A DNA stretch of 64,000 bases from Methanobrevibacter sp. TMH8. GTDB taxonomy: Archaea; Methanobacteriota; Methanobacteria; Methanobacteriales; Methanobacteriaceae. Below are positions 48,882-58,239 of the stretch, piece after piece. The notes below the pieces were generated by a model. The model had not been told where the DNA came from, did not search any database, and saw only the letters and a list, made by a program, of their open reading frames with translations. Location of the stretch: contig NZ_JAHLZE010000012.1 in assembly GCF_020148105.1 (NCBI RefSeq), positions 1 through 64,000 of the forward strand, written 5' to 3'. The position numbers and the translations under genes were made by a program. How positions within the stretch are numbered: the stretch's first letter is position 1; every line of letters begins with the position of its first letter.

Positions 48882-50201
48882 TTAAGCACCAATCTGATAA
48901 TATTCAAAGCCAATTCTATTTAATAATTCTTTATCAAATTGATTTCTACCATCAAAAATGACTTTGTTAGTTAATCTATTAGAAATTTCATCAAAATCAG
49001 GACTTCTAAATTCATTCCATTCAGTTACAATAATAAGTCCATCACAATCATCTAAAACATCATACTTATTATTATAAAATTCAATATTTGGGTTATCGTT
49101 GAAAATATCTTCAGCAACTTCTTTAGCCTTAGGATCATAAGCTTTCAATTTTGCACCAGATTTAATTAATTCATTGATAATTATTACAGAAGGAGCTTCC
49201 CTCATATCGTCAGTTCCTGGTTTAAAAGACAACCCCCATAACCCAAATCTCAAATTTGAAAGATCTTTTCCAAATTTTTCCTTAATTTTATTAACAATGA
49301 CCATTTTCTGTTCATTATTAACATTTTCTACTTCTTTTAATATTTTAGGAGAATAACCAGCAATTTCGCCTGTTTTAATAAGTGCATTTACATCCTTTGG
49401 AAAACAACTTCCACCATAACCACAGCCTGCATATAAAAAGCTATAACCTATTCGAGTATCGCTTCCTAAACCTAGTCTGACTTGGTTAATGTCTGCCCCA
49501 ACTTTTTCACAAATATTAGCTACTTCATTCATAAAAGAAATTCTAGTAGCTAACATTGCATTAGATGCATATTTAGACATTTCTGCACTTCTAATATCCA
49601 TTATAATAAACCTATCATGATTCTTAACATAAGGTGCATAAAGTTCTTTAATTGTATTTATAGTTCCTTCATTATTAGAACCTATTATAACTCTATCAGG
49701 CCTCATTGAATCTTCAACAGCAGTCCCTTCTTTTAAAAACTCAGGATTAGAGACCATTTCAAAATTATAGTTAGTTTTTCTTATATCTAACTCTTTCTGA
49801 ATGATTTCTTTAATTTTATCTCCAGTTCCAACAGGTACTGTTGATTTAGTAACAACAATAAGATCATTAGTCATTAGTTCTCCAATATTTTTAGCTACTT
49901 GAAAAACAACACTTAAATCAGCACATCCATCTTCAGCCATTGGAGTGCCTACAGCTATAAAACAAATATCTGATTTCGATAATCCTTCTTCTAAATTTGT
50001 TGTAAAAATAAGATTTCCATTTTTGTAGTTTCTATTGACTATTTTTTCCAAATGTTCTTCATAAATAGGCATTATACCATTTTTCAAGGATTTTATCTTA
50101 TCTTCATCAACATCCACACAGTAAACATTATTTCCCATTTCTGAAAAACAAGCTCCTGTGACTAATCCAACATATCCTGTTCCAATTACAGTTATATTCA
50201 T
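48882..50201 (-). CDS. ugd: UDP-glucose 6-dehydrogenase
   Basis: It oxidises UDP-glucose twice to UDP-glucuronate. The NAD-binding start is ITVIGTGYVGLVTGACFSEMGN, the catalytic cysteine lies in GCGYGGSCFPKDVNAL, and the C-terminal domain has LWGLSFKPGTDDMREAPS. The 439 residues are full length. A GGGG site precedes the ATG. It lies just upstream of rmlD on the same strand (114 nt) and is divergent from the wecC-like gene. Confidence 0.95.
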   Translation of the reverse strand: MNITVIGTGYVGLVTGACFSEMGNNVYCVDVDEDKIKSLKNGIMPIYEEHLEKIVNRNYKNGNLIFTTNLEEGLSKSDICFIAVGTPMAEDGCADLSVVFQVAKNIGELMTNDLIVVTKSTVPVGTGDKIKEIIQKELDIRKTNYNFEMVSNPEFLKEGTAVEDSMRPDRVIIGSNNEGTINTIKELYAPYVKNHDRFIIMDIRSAEMSKYASNAMLATRISFMNEVANICEKVGADINQVRLGLGSDTRIGYSFLYAGCGYGGSCFPKDVNALIKTGEIAGYSPKILKEVENVNNEQKMVIVNKIKEKFGKDLSNLRFGLWGLSFKPGTDDMREAPSVIIINELIKSGAKLKAYDPKAKEVAEDIFNDNPNIEFYNNKYDVLDDCDGLIIVTEWNEFRSPDFDEISNRLTNKVIFDGRNQFDKELLNRIGFEYYQIGA

Positions 50202-50597
50202 TTTTACCCCACAAAAAATCTCTTATATTTGAAAGTATAAATTTATCTATTTAAAAATTTCAATTGAATCTAAAATATGATTAATAGATTTATCAAGTTA
50301 ATATAAAAATCATATACAAACATGCCAAATTAAACTATCTTAATTGTCATGTAAAATTATATTATTAAGAATTTTAATATATAATAAAAGCTAAATTAAT
50401 ATTAATTTTAATGATATAAATAAATATTTGAAATAAAATATTTTAGATAAAATATTGAAATAAAATATTTAATATAATATATTTTGATATAATATTTGAT
50501 AACCTATTGATATATAATCTATTTAATACCAAAAATAAATAGCTTTATATGAATAAATAAAAACAATTGAAAAATTATTTTAAATTATGTGATAATA
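50202..50597. other. AT-rich spacer between divergent ugd and wecC-like genes
   Basis: No gene or RNA recognised. It contains short repeated words (AAATAAAATATTT type) near 50440-50510 and should carry both promoters. Confidence 0.4.
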
Positions 50598-51842
50598 ATG
50601 AAAATCTGTATAATTGGTCAAGGATACATTGGTCTACCTACTGCAACTCTTTTTGCAGATAATGGCTGTGAAGTAGTTGGAGTTGACATAAATCAAGATT
50701 TAATTGATGATTTAAATAAAAGTATTGTTCATATTGAAGAACCAGGTCTAAAAGAAAAATTAAATCTAGCTATAACTAATAAAAATTATTCTGCATCAAC
50801 CAAACCTGAAAAAAGTGATGTATTTATAATAACAGTTCCAACCCCAACAAATACAGATGATTTATCATGTGATTTAAGTTATGTCATATCTGCATGTGAA
50901 ACAATAATCCCCTATTTAGAAAAAGGAAATATTGTTATAATTGAATCAACTATAGCCCCAATGTCAACAGACAATATAATAAAACCAATTTTTGAAAAAG
51001 AAGGTTTTAAAGTTGGAAAAGATTTATATCTTGCACATTGCCCAGAAAGAGTTCTTCCAGGTAAAATAATGGAAGAATTAATTAATAATGATAGAATAGT
51101 TGGAGGAATAACTCCAAAATGCTCAAATAAAGCAGCGAATATTTATGAAACCTTTGTCAAGGGAAAAATAATGAAAACAGAAGCAAAAACTGCTGAAATG
51201 TCTAAGTGCATGGAAAATACTTTTAGAGATGTGAATATTGCATTAGCTAATGAATTAACAAAAGTATGTTCAAAAATTGGAGTTAATGCACTAGATGTCA
51301 TTGAATTAGCTAACAAACATCCAAGAGTTAATATTCATTCTCCAGGTCCGGGAGTAGGTGGACATTGCTTAGCTATTGATCCTTATTTCATTTATGCTCA
51401 AGCTCCAGAAGAAGCTAAACTAATTAAATTAGCTAGAGATATTAATAATAGTATGCCTCAATTTGTAGTTGATAAAACAAAAGAAATATTGAAAGAGGTT
51501 GAAAATCCAAAAATAGCTATTTTAGGAGTAGCTTATAAAGGAAATACTGGAGATATTAGAGAAAGTCCTGCATTAAAAGTATGTGAAATATTGGAAAATG
51601 AAGGTTTTGAAATAAATATTCATGACCCTCATGTCAAAAATGAAAATTATTATGGTTTTAAAGAAGCAATTGAAGATGCTGATATATGCATTGTATTATC
51701 AGACCATTTTGAATTTAAAAACTTGGATTTTAATCTAATGAGTGAAAAAATGAGAAACCCTATAATTTTTGATACTAAAAATCTTATTAAAGATGTTTCA
51801 AATAATAATTTAAAAATTATAAATTATGGAAATTTAAAATGA
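50598..51842 (+). CDS. wecC: UDP-N-acetyl-D-mannosamine dehydrogenase
   Basis: It should oxidise UDP-ManNAc to UDP-ManNAcA. The sequence is the WecC branch of the UDP-sugar dehydrogenases rather than Ugd. The start is KICIIGQGYIGLPTATLFADNG, with HCPERVLPG in the middle and the catalytic cysteine in PGPGVGGHCLAIDPYF; the C-terminal part has GVAYKGNTGDIRESPA. I start it at ATG 50598 (MKIC), because the GTG 9 nt upstream overlaps the TGTGAT Shine-Dalgarno-like site; this gives 414 residues. Hydrolase paralogue C follows 27 nt downstream. The wecB epimerase is not in the window. Confidence 0.91.
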   Translation: MKICIIGQGYIGLPTATLFADNGCEVVGVDINQDLIDDLNKSIVHIEEPGLKEKLNLAITNKNYSASTKPEKSDVFIITVPTPTNTDDLSCDLSYVISACETIIPYLEKGNIVIIESTIAPMSTDNIIKPIFEKEGFKVGKDLYLAHCPERVLPGKIMEELINNDRIVGGITPKCSNKAANIYETFVKGKIMKTEAKTAEMSKCMENTFRDVNIALANELTKVCSKIGVNALDVIELANKHPRVNIHSPGPGVGGHCLAIDPYFIYAQAPEEAKLIKLARDINNSMPQFVVDKTKEILKEVENPKIAILGVAYKGNTGDIRESPALKVCEILENEGFEINIHDPHVKNENYYGFKEAIEDADICIVLSDHFEFKNLDFNLMSEKMRNPIIFDTKNLIKDVSNNNLKIINYGNLK

Positions 51843-51858
51843 AAATAATTTTTAAATG

Positions 51859-51864
51859 AAGGTG
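51859..51864 (+). promoter_or_regulatory. Shine-Dalgarno site that sets an ATC start
   Basis: AAGGTG, then 5 nt (ATTTT), then ATC at 51870. The arrangement is identical to that before the methyltransferase at 5900. Confidence 0.65.
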
Positions 51865-51869
51865 ATTTT

Positions 51870-52862
51870 ATCTCAAAATTAGTTCAAAAAATCATTGAAA
51901 TTGAATTTGATGAAATTGAAAGTTGCCAATTTCCAAAAAATCAACTTTTCGAATTAGTAGTTAATCAAAATAATAATAAATATGAATTTTTATTGAAATT
52001 AACTAAAATTAATAAATTAATAGTATTTGGTTCTGGTGCAGTTGCTTTAAATGGTCCTAAATCAATTGAACCTCCAATATATAACAGATACAGTTGGAAT
52101 ATTAATTTTGAAGAGTCATTGATTTTTTATAATGATCCTACTAGATATTTAAGTAATAATATTGCATTAGGATGGTGTGTAGGAACAGAAAAAGAATATT
52201 ATTTAGAAACTATTTCAGAAATTATAAAAAAAATTGTAAAAAATTATAATAATGATTCAAATTATAAAAAAAATATAAAATTTAAAGATATTTTATTTTA
52301 TGGTAGCTCTGGAGGAGGATTTACTTCAATAATTCTTGCAACATTGATTAAAGACTCAAAAGCTCTAGTAAATAATTCTCAACTAATAATAAAGAATTAT
52401 TATGAGGCTCATGTTAGCAAGATGAAAAAAGCATGTTTTAGTGAGCTAAGCGATGAAGAAATATTTAATAATTATGGATATAGATTAAATGTTTTAGAAG
52501 CTTTTAAAAAGGAAGGATATATTCCTCCAATTACATATTATGTTAATTCAAATTCTAGTCATGATATTGATAAACAATGTATACCATTTATTAAAGGATT
52601 AAAAGAGCTTAATATTTACAATGAAAATAATAATGTCGAAATAATATTTTATACCGATGATAATGGACACAGCCCAATGAGTAAATCTAAAACAATAAAA
52701 GTTATTAAAAAGACTGTGAATTATGAAGCTAATTATAATTATTTTAATAAAGTGAAATTATTGAAAAAAGAATTACAACGTTATAAAACAAGAAAAATTG
52801 TAAAAATAGTAGATAAACTACTTAAAATCAAAAATAAAATCATGAAAAATAAAACTGTATAA
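51870..52862 (+). CDS. Alpha/beta-hydrolase-like protein, paralogue C, probable ATC start
   Basis: It aligns with paralogues A and B: SKLVQKIIEIEFDEIESCQFPKNQLFELVV, VFGSGAVALNG, NDPTRYL, GWCVGTEKEYYLETI. The elbow is LFYGSSGGGFTSI with S147, and the late histidine is in NGHSPMSKSKTI. The first canonical in-frame start, TTG 51993, would delete 41 residues that match the paralogues. No ATG, GTG or TTG lies between that and the upstream stop at 51846. ATC 51870 is 5 nt after AAGGTG. The 330 residues end in a basic helical tail (YKTRKIVKIVDKLLKIKNK). It follows wecC by 27 nt. Confidence 0.74.
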   Translation: MSKLVQKIIEIEFDEIESCQFPKNQLFELVVNQNNNKYEFLLKLTKINKLIVFGSGAVALNGPKSIEPPIYNRYSWNINFEESLIFYNDPTRYLSNNIALGWCVGTEKEYYLETISEIIKKIVKNYNNDSNYKKNIKFKDILFYGSSGGGFTSIILATLIKDSKALVNNSQLIIKNYYEAHVSKMKKACFSELSDEEIFNNYGYRLNVLEAFKKEGYIPPITYYVNSNSSHDIDKQCIPFIKGLKELNIYNENNNVEIIFYTDDNGHSPMSKSKTIKVIKKTVNYEANYNYFNKVKLLKKELQRYKTRKIVKIVDKLLKIKNKIMKNKTV

Positions 52863-52905
52863 AATAAAATTGTATAAAATAAAATTGTATAAAATAAAAT
52901 TGTAT
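52846..52905. repeat. Four tandem 15-bp repeats covering the hydrolase C stop codon
   Basis: Units of AAAATAAAATTGTAT begin at 52846, 52861, 52876 and 52891. The first differs by one base and encodes the last residues and stop of the protein. Because 15 is a multiple of 3, the in-frame stop is repeated in each copy. Confidence 0.85.
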
Positions 52906-53001
52906 AAAATAATCTGATAACATATATAAATTTTTTTAAAAATATTAATAAAATAATTAAAAAAGATTTAAAAATAAATAGCTATTTTTCTCATTATTAG
53001 A

Positions 53002-54099
53002 TTATCTGAAAATTTTGTTTATTTTATCAGAATATTTTATAATTTTACGATTTTCATATGTTTTTAATTTATTTTTGAGATTGTTATTTTCTGTAGTAAT
53101 ATTATAAATTTTATTTTTATTGGAATTCATGATTCTTTTATATCTTAAAATATTTTTAATATCTTTATTAGCCATTAAACTAAAAAATAACTTTAATTCA
53201 TCATTTTTAGGTTCGTTAGAATACTCAATATTCTTTTTAATATACCAATCCATCTCATCTAAAACTTTCTCAAATTCTTCTTTTGTAGAAAAATTACTAA
53301 AAAGAATTTTTGGTAAAAGATAATTCAAAAATCCTCTAAACACATTTTTTATATATGCTTCTTTACCATATTTCAAATATAAATCATATTTAATTTTTAC
53401 TCCTTTCATAGTTCCATTAATATACTTTAAAGTTATATTGTTTGTTATAGAACTTTCTCTAAATACATACACATATATATTTTCATCTGGAAGATATTTT
53501 ATTCCTTTAGCATTGAAAAAAACTTCATACACAAAAATAGTGTCCTGGCCCGGGATATTAGGAACAAATTCTATTTTATTTTTTTCTAAAAAGTCTCTTT
53601 TTATTATTTTACCAGATAATGCAGGAGATAATGATAAAATTTTCATGTTTTCGTCTATATTTTCAACAAAAGTTTTTCCAGAAAACCAATCATTATTTCT
53701 GATTTTAGAAATATTCTCTTTAGTTTCAATCCGATTTCCAAAAACTATATCTATGTTTTCCTTATTTATTTCATTATATAATAATTCACATGCATTGTTC
53801 TCATAATAATCATCAGGATCTAAAAACATTATATATGGAGAAGATGCATGGGAAATAGCTACATTTCTTGGTATTCCAGCAGACCCCGTATTATTTTCCA
53901 AATGAAAAGCAAAACAGTTAGAATAGTTCTTAGCATATTCATCAATAATTTTTCCACTACTATCAGTAGAAGCATCATCTACCATAATAACTTCCAAATT
54001 TTCAAATCCAAAGGTTTGTGATTGTATAGATAAAAATGCTTTTTGTATATACTCTTCAACATTGTGTATTGGCATTATAATACTAATTTTGAAGTTCAT
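53002..54099 (-). CDS. GT2 family glycosyltransferase
   Basis: The GT-A domain starts at residue 4 with ISIIMPIHNVEEYI, then VMVDDASTDSS, NTGSAGIPRN and FLDPDDYYENN, in which the D-x-D is intact. The middle part (LSGKIIKRDFLEKNKI, PGQDTIFVYEVFFNA) is typical of teichoic-acid and capsule GT2 enzymes. The C-terminus is a predicted coiled coil plus a basic helix (TYENRKIIKYSDKINKIF), similar to the tail of the convergent hydrolase C. GGAGG precedes the ATG. It has 365 residues. Donor and acceptor unknown. Confidence 0.87.
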   Translation of the reverse strand: MNFKISIIMPIHNVEEYIQKAFLSIQSQTFGFENLEVIMVDDASTDSSGKIIDEYAKNYSNCFAFHLENNTGSAGIPRNVAISHASSPYIMFLDPDDYYENNACELLYNEINKENIDIVFGNRIETKENISKIRNNDWFSGKTFVENIDENMKILSLSPALSGKIIKRDFLEKNKIEFVPNIPGQDTIFVYEVFFNAKGIKYLPDENIYVYVFRESSITNNITLKYINGTMKGVKIKYDLYLKYGKEAYIKNVFRGFLNYLLPKILFSNFSTKEEFEKVLDEMDWYIKKNIEYSNEPKNDELKLFFSLMANKDIKNILRYKRIMNSNKNKIYNITTENNNLKNKLKTYENRKIIKYSDKINKIFR

Positions 54100-54197
54100 T
54101 TTTCCTCCAATTATCTTATAATAAATATTAAGTTATTATTCGCTTTTACAATAAAATTAAAATATAATAAAATATTTAATTATTTTTAGATAAATCA

Positions 54198-55382
54198 TTA
54201 TTTTAAAAGTTTTTTAATAAAACATGTGATATTTCGAAGAGGTTTTGTTATTTTCCAACTATTTGAAGATATCATTATTTCATTATTCTTTTTTAAATAT
54301 TTAATATCCTTATTCAATTCTTTATTCTTATTTTTAAGTCTTTCTACCTTTTTTTCAAGACGGTTTATAGTAACCAATGCTTCTGAAAAATCATTAAGAT
54401 AATTAAATTCTGAATAAGATTCTGCTCTCAAAGCATTGAAATAAAAACTTAAATTTATTTGACTTAGATTAATAAGATATTCATAATGCATAGAAAAATC
54501 ATTGCAAATATTATTAAATTCTTCCTTAATATAATTAAAAAAATTTTTTTGAAAATCTTCATTCATTTTTTTATATTCACTACGAATTAAAAAAATTTTA
54601 CGGTTTAATAATTTTTTTTTATAATAATCAAAAGTATTATTATCTTTAAAAGAATTTATAATATGATCAGCTATTGGAATTATATCTTGACATCTATGTC
54701 CCCTCATATTAACTAAAGAAGTCTTATGTCTCCTCCTATAGTAAAAATATTCCTCAACTAGCTCCATCCTTTCAGCATTTAAGAAAACATTGTAAAAAAA
54801 TGGATTATCATGCATTACACGTTCTTTTGGAAATTTCGCATTAGATTTATCTAAAAGCTCCTTTTTATATAATTTTAACCAGGGACTAACAGCAAAACAA
54901 AATATAAGGTCTTTAACTTCATCAAAATAAAATAATCTATTTTTAAAAGAATCATCTAAACATTTAAAATTATAATAATCAATTTCATAGAATTCAGAAT
55001 TTACATCATCATAATTCTTAGCTAAAAATATAAGAAGGTCTAAATTCTTGCTTTTTGACTCATTATAAGTATATTCAAGCATTTCCTCCTCAACCCAATC
55101 ATCAGCATCGATGAAAGATATATATTCCCCTTTTGCAATTTTAAGGCCTTCATTTCTTGAAAAACCTCCCCCACTATTTTTTAAATTATTAATAATAGTA
55201 ATTCGATTGTCTTTTTTTGCATACCTTTCCAAAATTGTTAAAGAGTTATCACTAGAATTATCATTTATACAAATAATCTCAATATCTTTTAGTGTTTGAT
55301 TAACAACACTATTTAAACATTGTTCAAGATATTTTTCAACGTTATAAACTGGGATAATTACTGATATTTTGATATCATTCAT
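54198..55382 (-). CDS. GT2 family glycosyltransferase, paralogue group 1
   Basis: The GT-A core shows ISVIIPVYNVEKYL, ICINDNSSDNS, GGGFSRNEGL and FIDADDWVEE. The region FYNVFLNAERMELVEEYFYYRRRHKTSLVNM is shared with the next two GT2 proteins of the cluster. After residue 300 comes a coiled coil (LEKKVERLKNKNKELNKDI), then SSNSWKITKPLRN and a basic tail, a motif often found at the end of capsule glycosyltransferases. ATG 55382 is preferred over a GTG 9 nt upstream, because AGTG is 6 nt before it. It has 394 residues. Confidence 0.86.
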   Translation of the reverse strand: MNDIKISVIIPVYNVEKYLEQCLNSVVNQTLKDIEIICINDNSSDNSLTILERYAKKDNRITIINNLKNSGGGFSRNEGLKIAKGEYISFIDADDWVEEEMLEYTYNESKSKNLDLLIFLAKNYDDVNSEFYEIDYYNFKCLDDSFKNRLFYFDEVKDLIFCFAVSPWLKLYKKELLDKSNAKFPKERVMHDNPFFYNVFLNAERMELVEEYFYYRRRHKTSLVNMRGHRCQDIIPIADHIINSFKDNNTFDYYKKKLLNRKIFLIRSEYKKMNEDFQKNFFNYIKEEFNNICNDFSMHYEYLINLSQINLSFYFNALRAESYSEFNYLNDFSEALVTINRLEKKVERLKNKNKELNKDIKYLKKNNEIMISSNSWKITKPLRNITCFIKKLLK

Positions 55383-55481
55383 GAAAATCACTTAATTAAT
55401 ATTAAATAGTCATTAATAGTAAGATTGATTCTTCTAATAAAAATATTTTTTCATCTAACAATATTATTAGTCATGGAAAAA

Positions 55482-56735
55482 TTATCTGAATTTATTAGTT
55501 ATTATCCTAATAGGTTTAGTAATTTTCCAACTTTTAGAAGAATAAACTTTTTCAAGCTCATTTTTAAGTTCACTATTACGATTTTTAAGTTCAGTATGAT
55601 GATTTTTAATTCTTATAATATTATCCTTTAAATCATGGTTTTTTTCCAATAATCTTTTATTTTTATCTTTTAAATTATCTCTATATATTTTTAGGTTTTC
55701 ATAATTATTTTCAAGGTTTTTTACTCTAGAAATCAAGTATGAATTTTCATTTAAAAGATCAAAAATATAATAATCATCTGTTTTCTGTGAATTAATGTAA
55801 AAATCTAAATTACGAGGAATTAAGTTATTTTTATACTCTTCATTTAAATTTTCATCTTTTCTTATTGTATTAAAATCATCTTGTAATAGTTTAAAAAATT
55901 CTAATCTGTTTTCTCCTTCAAATTTATTATATTCATGTTTAATTAATGTAATTTTCTTGTTTAAGACTTTTTTTTGGAATATTTTATAAAAATTATTTTC
56001 TTTGAAAATACTTATTATTAAGTTTGTTATTGGGATAATATCAAAATGTTTTTCATCAATAAAAGACATTACAGAATTTTTTACTCTTCTGCGGAAATAA
56101 AAATATTCATCATATAATAAAACTCTTTTAGCATTCAAAATAACATTAAAGAAAAAAGGATTATCTTCAAAAATCAATCCTTCAATAAATTTTGCATCGA
56201 TAGAATCTATTAAATCTTTTTTATATAGTTTATTAACTGGTGAAACAGCTAAATAAAATATTTTATCATTAAAATCATTTAAATTATATACAGAATCTGT
56301 AAAAAATTCTTTAAATTGCAAAAGATCATAATAATCTGTTTTATAAAATTTTTGACTGATATCATCATAATTCAGCATTTTAAAAATTATCAAATCAGTT
56401 TGATTATTTTTTGCCTTTAAATACAAATATTCACAAGTTTTGGCATCAATCCAATCATCTGAATCTAAAAAAAGTATGTATTCTCCATTAGATTTTTCAA
56501 TACCTAAATTTCTAGCTGATCCTGCACCACCATTTTTTTTGTTAATAATATTTATTCTTTTATCTTTTGAAGAATATTTATTTAATATTTCAAGAGATTT
56601 ATCAGTAGACCCATCATTAACACATATAATCTCTATTTCGTTTAATGTTTGATTAATAACACTATTTAAACAATCTTCCAGATGTTTTTCAGAATTATAT
56701 ACTGGAATAATTATTGAAATTTTCAATTTACTCAT
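55482..56735 (-). CDS. GT2 family glycosyltransferase, paralogue group 1
   Basis: It shows ISIIIPVYNSEKHL, ICVNDGSTDKS, GGAGSARNLGI and FLDSDDWIDA. LIFEDNPFFFNVILNAKRVLLYDEYFYFRRR matches the N-terminal domain of the 59628-62435 protein closely, so the two arose by duplication. A long coiled coil at about 320-400 precedes SSKSWKITKPIRI and a basic end. The start is the second ATG (56735), since GGGATG is 6 nt before it. It has 417 residues. Confidence 0.86.
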   Translation of the reverse strand: MSKLKISIIIPVYNSEKHLEDCLNSVINQTLNEIEIICVNDGSTDKSLEILNKYSSKDKRINIINKKNGGAGSARNLGIEKSNGEYILFLDSDDWIDAKTCEYLYLKAKNNQTDLIIFKMLNYDDISQKFYKTDYYDLLQFKEFFTDSVYNLNDFNDKIFYLAVSPVNKLYKKDLIDSIDAKFIEGLIFEDNPFFFNVILNAKRVLLYDEYFYFRRRVKNSVMSFIDEKHFDIIPITNLIISIFKENNFYKIFQKKVLNKKITLIKHEYNKFEGENRLEFFKLLQDDFNTIRKDENLNEEYKNNLIPRNLDFYINSQKTDDYYIFDLLNENSYLISRVKNLENNYENLKIYRDNLKDKNKRLLEKNHDLKDNIIRIKNHHTELKNRNSELKNELEKVYSSKSWKITKPIRIITNKFR

Positions 56736-56825
56736 TAAAATCATCCCTTTTTATAATAATAGATTTTATGATTATTATTCTCTATTGTATAATTTTAATA
56801 TATACTTTATAATATATTAGCTAAT

Positions 56826-56917
56826 TTTTAATCTATTATATAATATTTAGTCTATTATATGATATTTATTGTATAATATTTAATCTATTTTTAATATGTT
56901 ATATAATATTTAATCTA
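56826..56917. repeat. Imperfect A/T repeat around TATATAATATTTAATCTATT
   Basis: Three or four imperfect copies of an approximately 20-40 bp unit containing TATAATATTTA and TCTATT lie in the spacer between two GT2 genes. No other feature is seen in this spacer. Confidence 0.5.
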
Positions 56918-57016
56918 ATCAAAAGGATTGTATCATATGTTTATATATTTTTAATATATTATATCATATATTCCCTCTAAAAAAATTTATATTTTTACCA
57001 TTAATTTAGATAATAA

Positions 57017-58150
57017 CTATTTTAAACCTCTCAAAAAATTTAATATCTTAGAAGAGGAGGTTGATTTTTGAAATTTTTGATTTTCAATTTTTTTTTCTGT
57101 TTTATTCTTACTCTTTTTATTTTTAGATTTAATAACATTAATTTTTGAGTCCCTTTTTTCATTTAGTAATATAACTTCTTGGAATGAATTAGAATTAATA
57201 ATATTTGAATAAATTTTTTTATATCTTCTACGTAATTTTGATTCAATTTTAGAAAATTCAATATTTGAAATTTCTTCTTTTGATTTGAGAAAATATTCAT
57301 CTTGATAACTTTTTCCACATCTTAAAAGCCAAAAATTTATTTGTTGTAATTTAAACTCATAAAATTCTAATTCATAAGATTCAAATAGATTGTTAGAAAT
57401 TAAAAAAGATTGAACTTCATCAATAACTTCAAAGATATCAAATATTCTAGGAGTATCCTTAGAAATCAATAACATAGACTCTTGATGATTTCTTCTATAA
57501 AAATATAAATATTCTGGGCAGAAAGATATTTTATTAGCCTTTAATAAAACTTGAACATGAAATGGAACATCAGGATAAGTTATTTTCTCTTTAAAATAAA
57601 AATTATAAGATTTTAAAAACTCCAATCTATAAAACTTAAACCAAGGGGCAAAAAGATTATTCATAACCTGTTCTTTAATATTTTTTGCTTTAAAAACAAA
57701 ATTATTATAATCTATATCTTCTTCAAAATATTTTTCAAGATTAAGTGATTTGGGATAAGTATAGGAATCATTATCAGAATAATAAAAAACAATTTTGAAT
57801 ATTACTACATCCGAATCATTAGATTTAGCATTAATATATAATTTTTCAAAAGCATCAATAGCGAACCAATCATCATTATCTGCAAAAGTTACATACTCAC
57901 CAACAGCTATTTTCAAACCAGCTTCCCTAGCAGGCCCCACATCTTTATTTTCTTGAGTGATTACTTTAATTCTTTTATCTTTTTTAGAGTAAATCTCTAA
58001 TATTTCTGGTGAAGAATCTGTTGAACCATCATCTACGCATATAACCTCTATTTCAGTAAGTGTTTGATTCAAAAGACTATCCAAACATTCTTTCAAATAT
58101 TTTTCAGAATTATAAACAGGGACAATTACTGATACTTTAACTTTATCCAT
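57017..58150 (-). CDS. GT2 family glycosyltransferase
   Basis: The GT-A core shows VSVIVPVYNSEKYL, VCVDDGSTDSS, DVGPAREAGLKI and FADNDDWFAI. Then comes PWFKFYRLEFLKSYNF and PDVPFHVQVLLKANKISFCPEYLYFYRRN. It is a more distant relative of the two GT2 genes on its left. The C-terminus, from about residue 335, is a Lys/Ser-rich linker ending in SSSKILNFLRGLK. AGTG lies 5 nt before the ATG. It has 377 residues. The sugar donor cannot be predicted. Confidence 0.86.
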   Translation of the reverse strand: MDKVKVSVIVPVYNSEKYLKECLDSLLNQTLTEIEVICVDDGSTDSSPEILEIYSKKDKRIKVITQENKDVGPAREAGLKIAVGEYVTFADNDDWFAIDAFEKLYINAKSNDSDVVIFKIVFYYSDNDSYTYPKSLNLEKYFEEDIDYNNFVFKAKNIKEQVMNNLFAPWFKFYRLEFLKSYNFYFKEKITYPDVPFHVQVLLKANKISFCPEYLYFYRRNHQESMLLISKDTPRIFDIFEVIDEVQSFLISNNLFESYELEFYEFKLQQINFWLLRCGKSYQDEYFLKSKEEISNIEFSKIESKLRRRYKKIYSNIINSNSFQEVILLNEKRDSKINVIKSKNKKSKNKTEKKIENQKFQKSTSSSKILNFLRGLK

Positions 58151-58239
58151 TTAAACACTGCCCTTAACAAATAATTTTAATAAACTTTTAAACAAAAATA
58201 TTATCCCATCTAAAAGAAAAAATAATTATATTATGTTTT

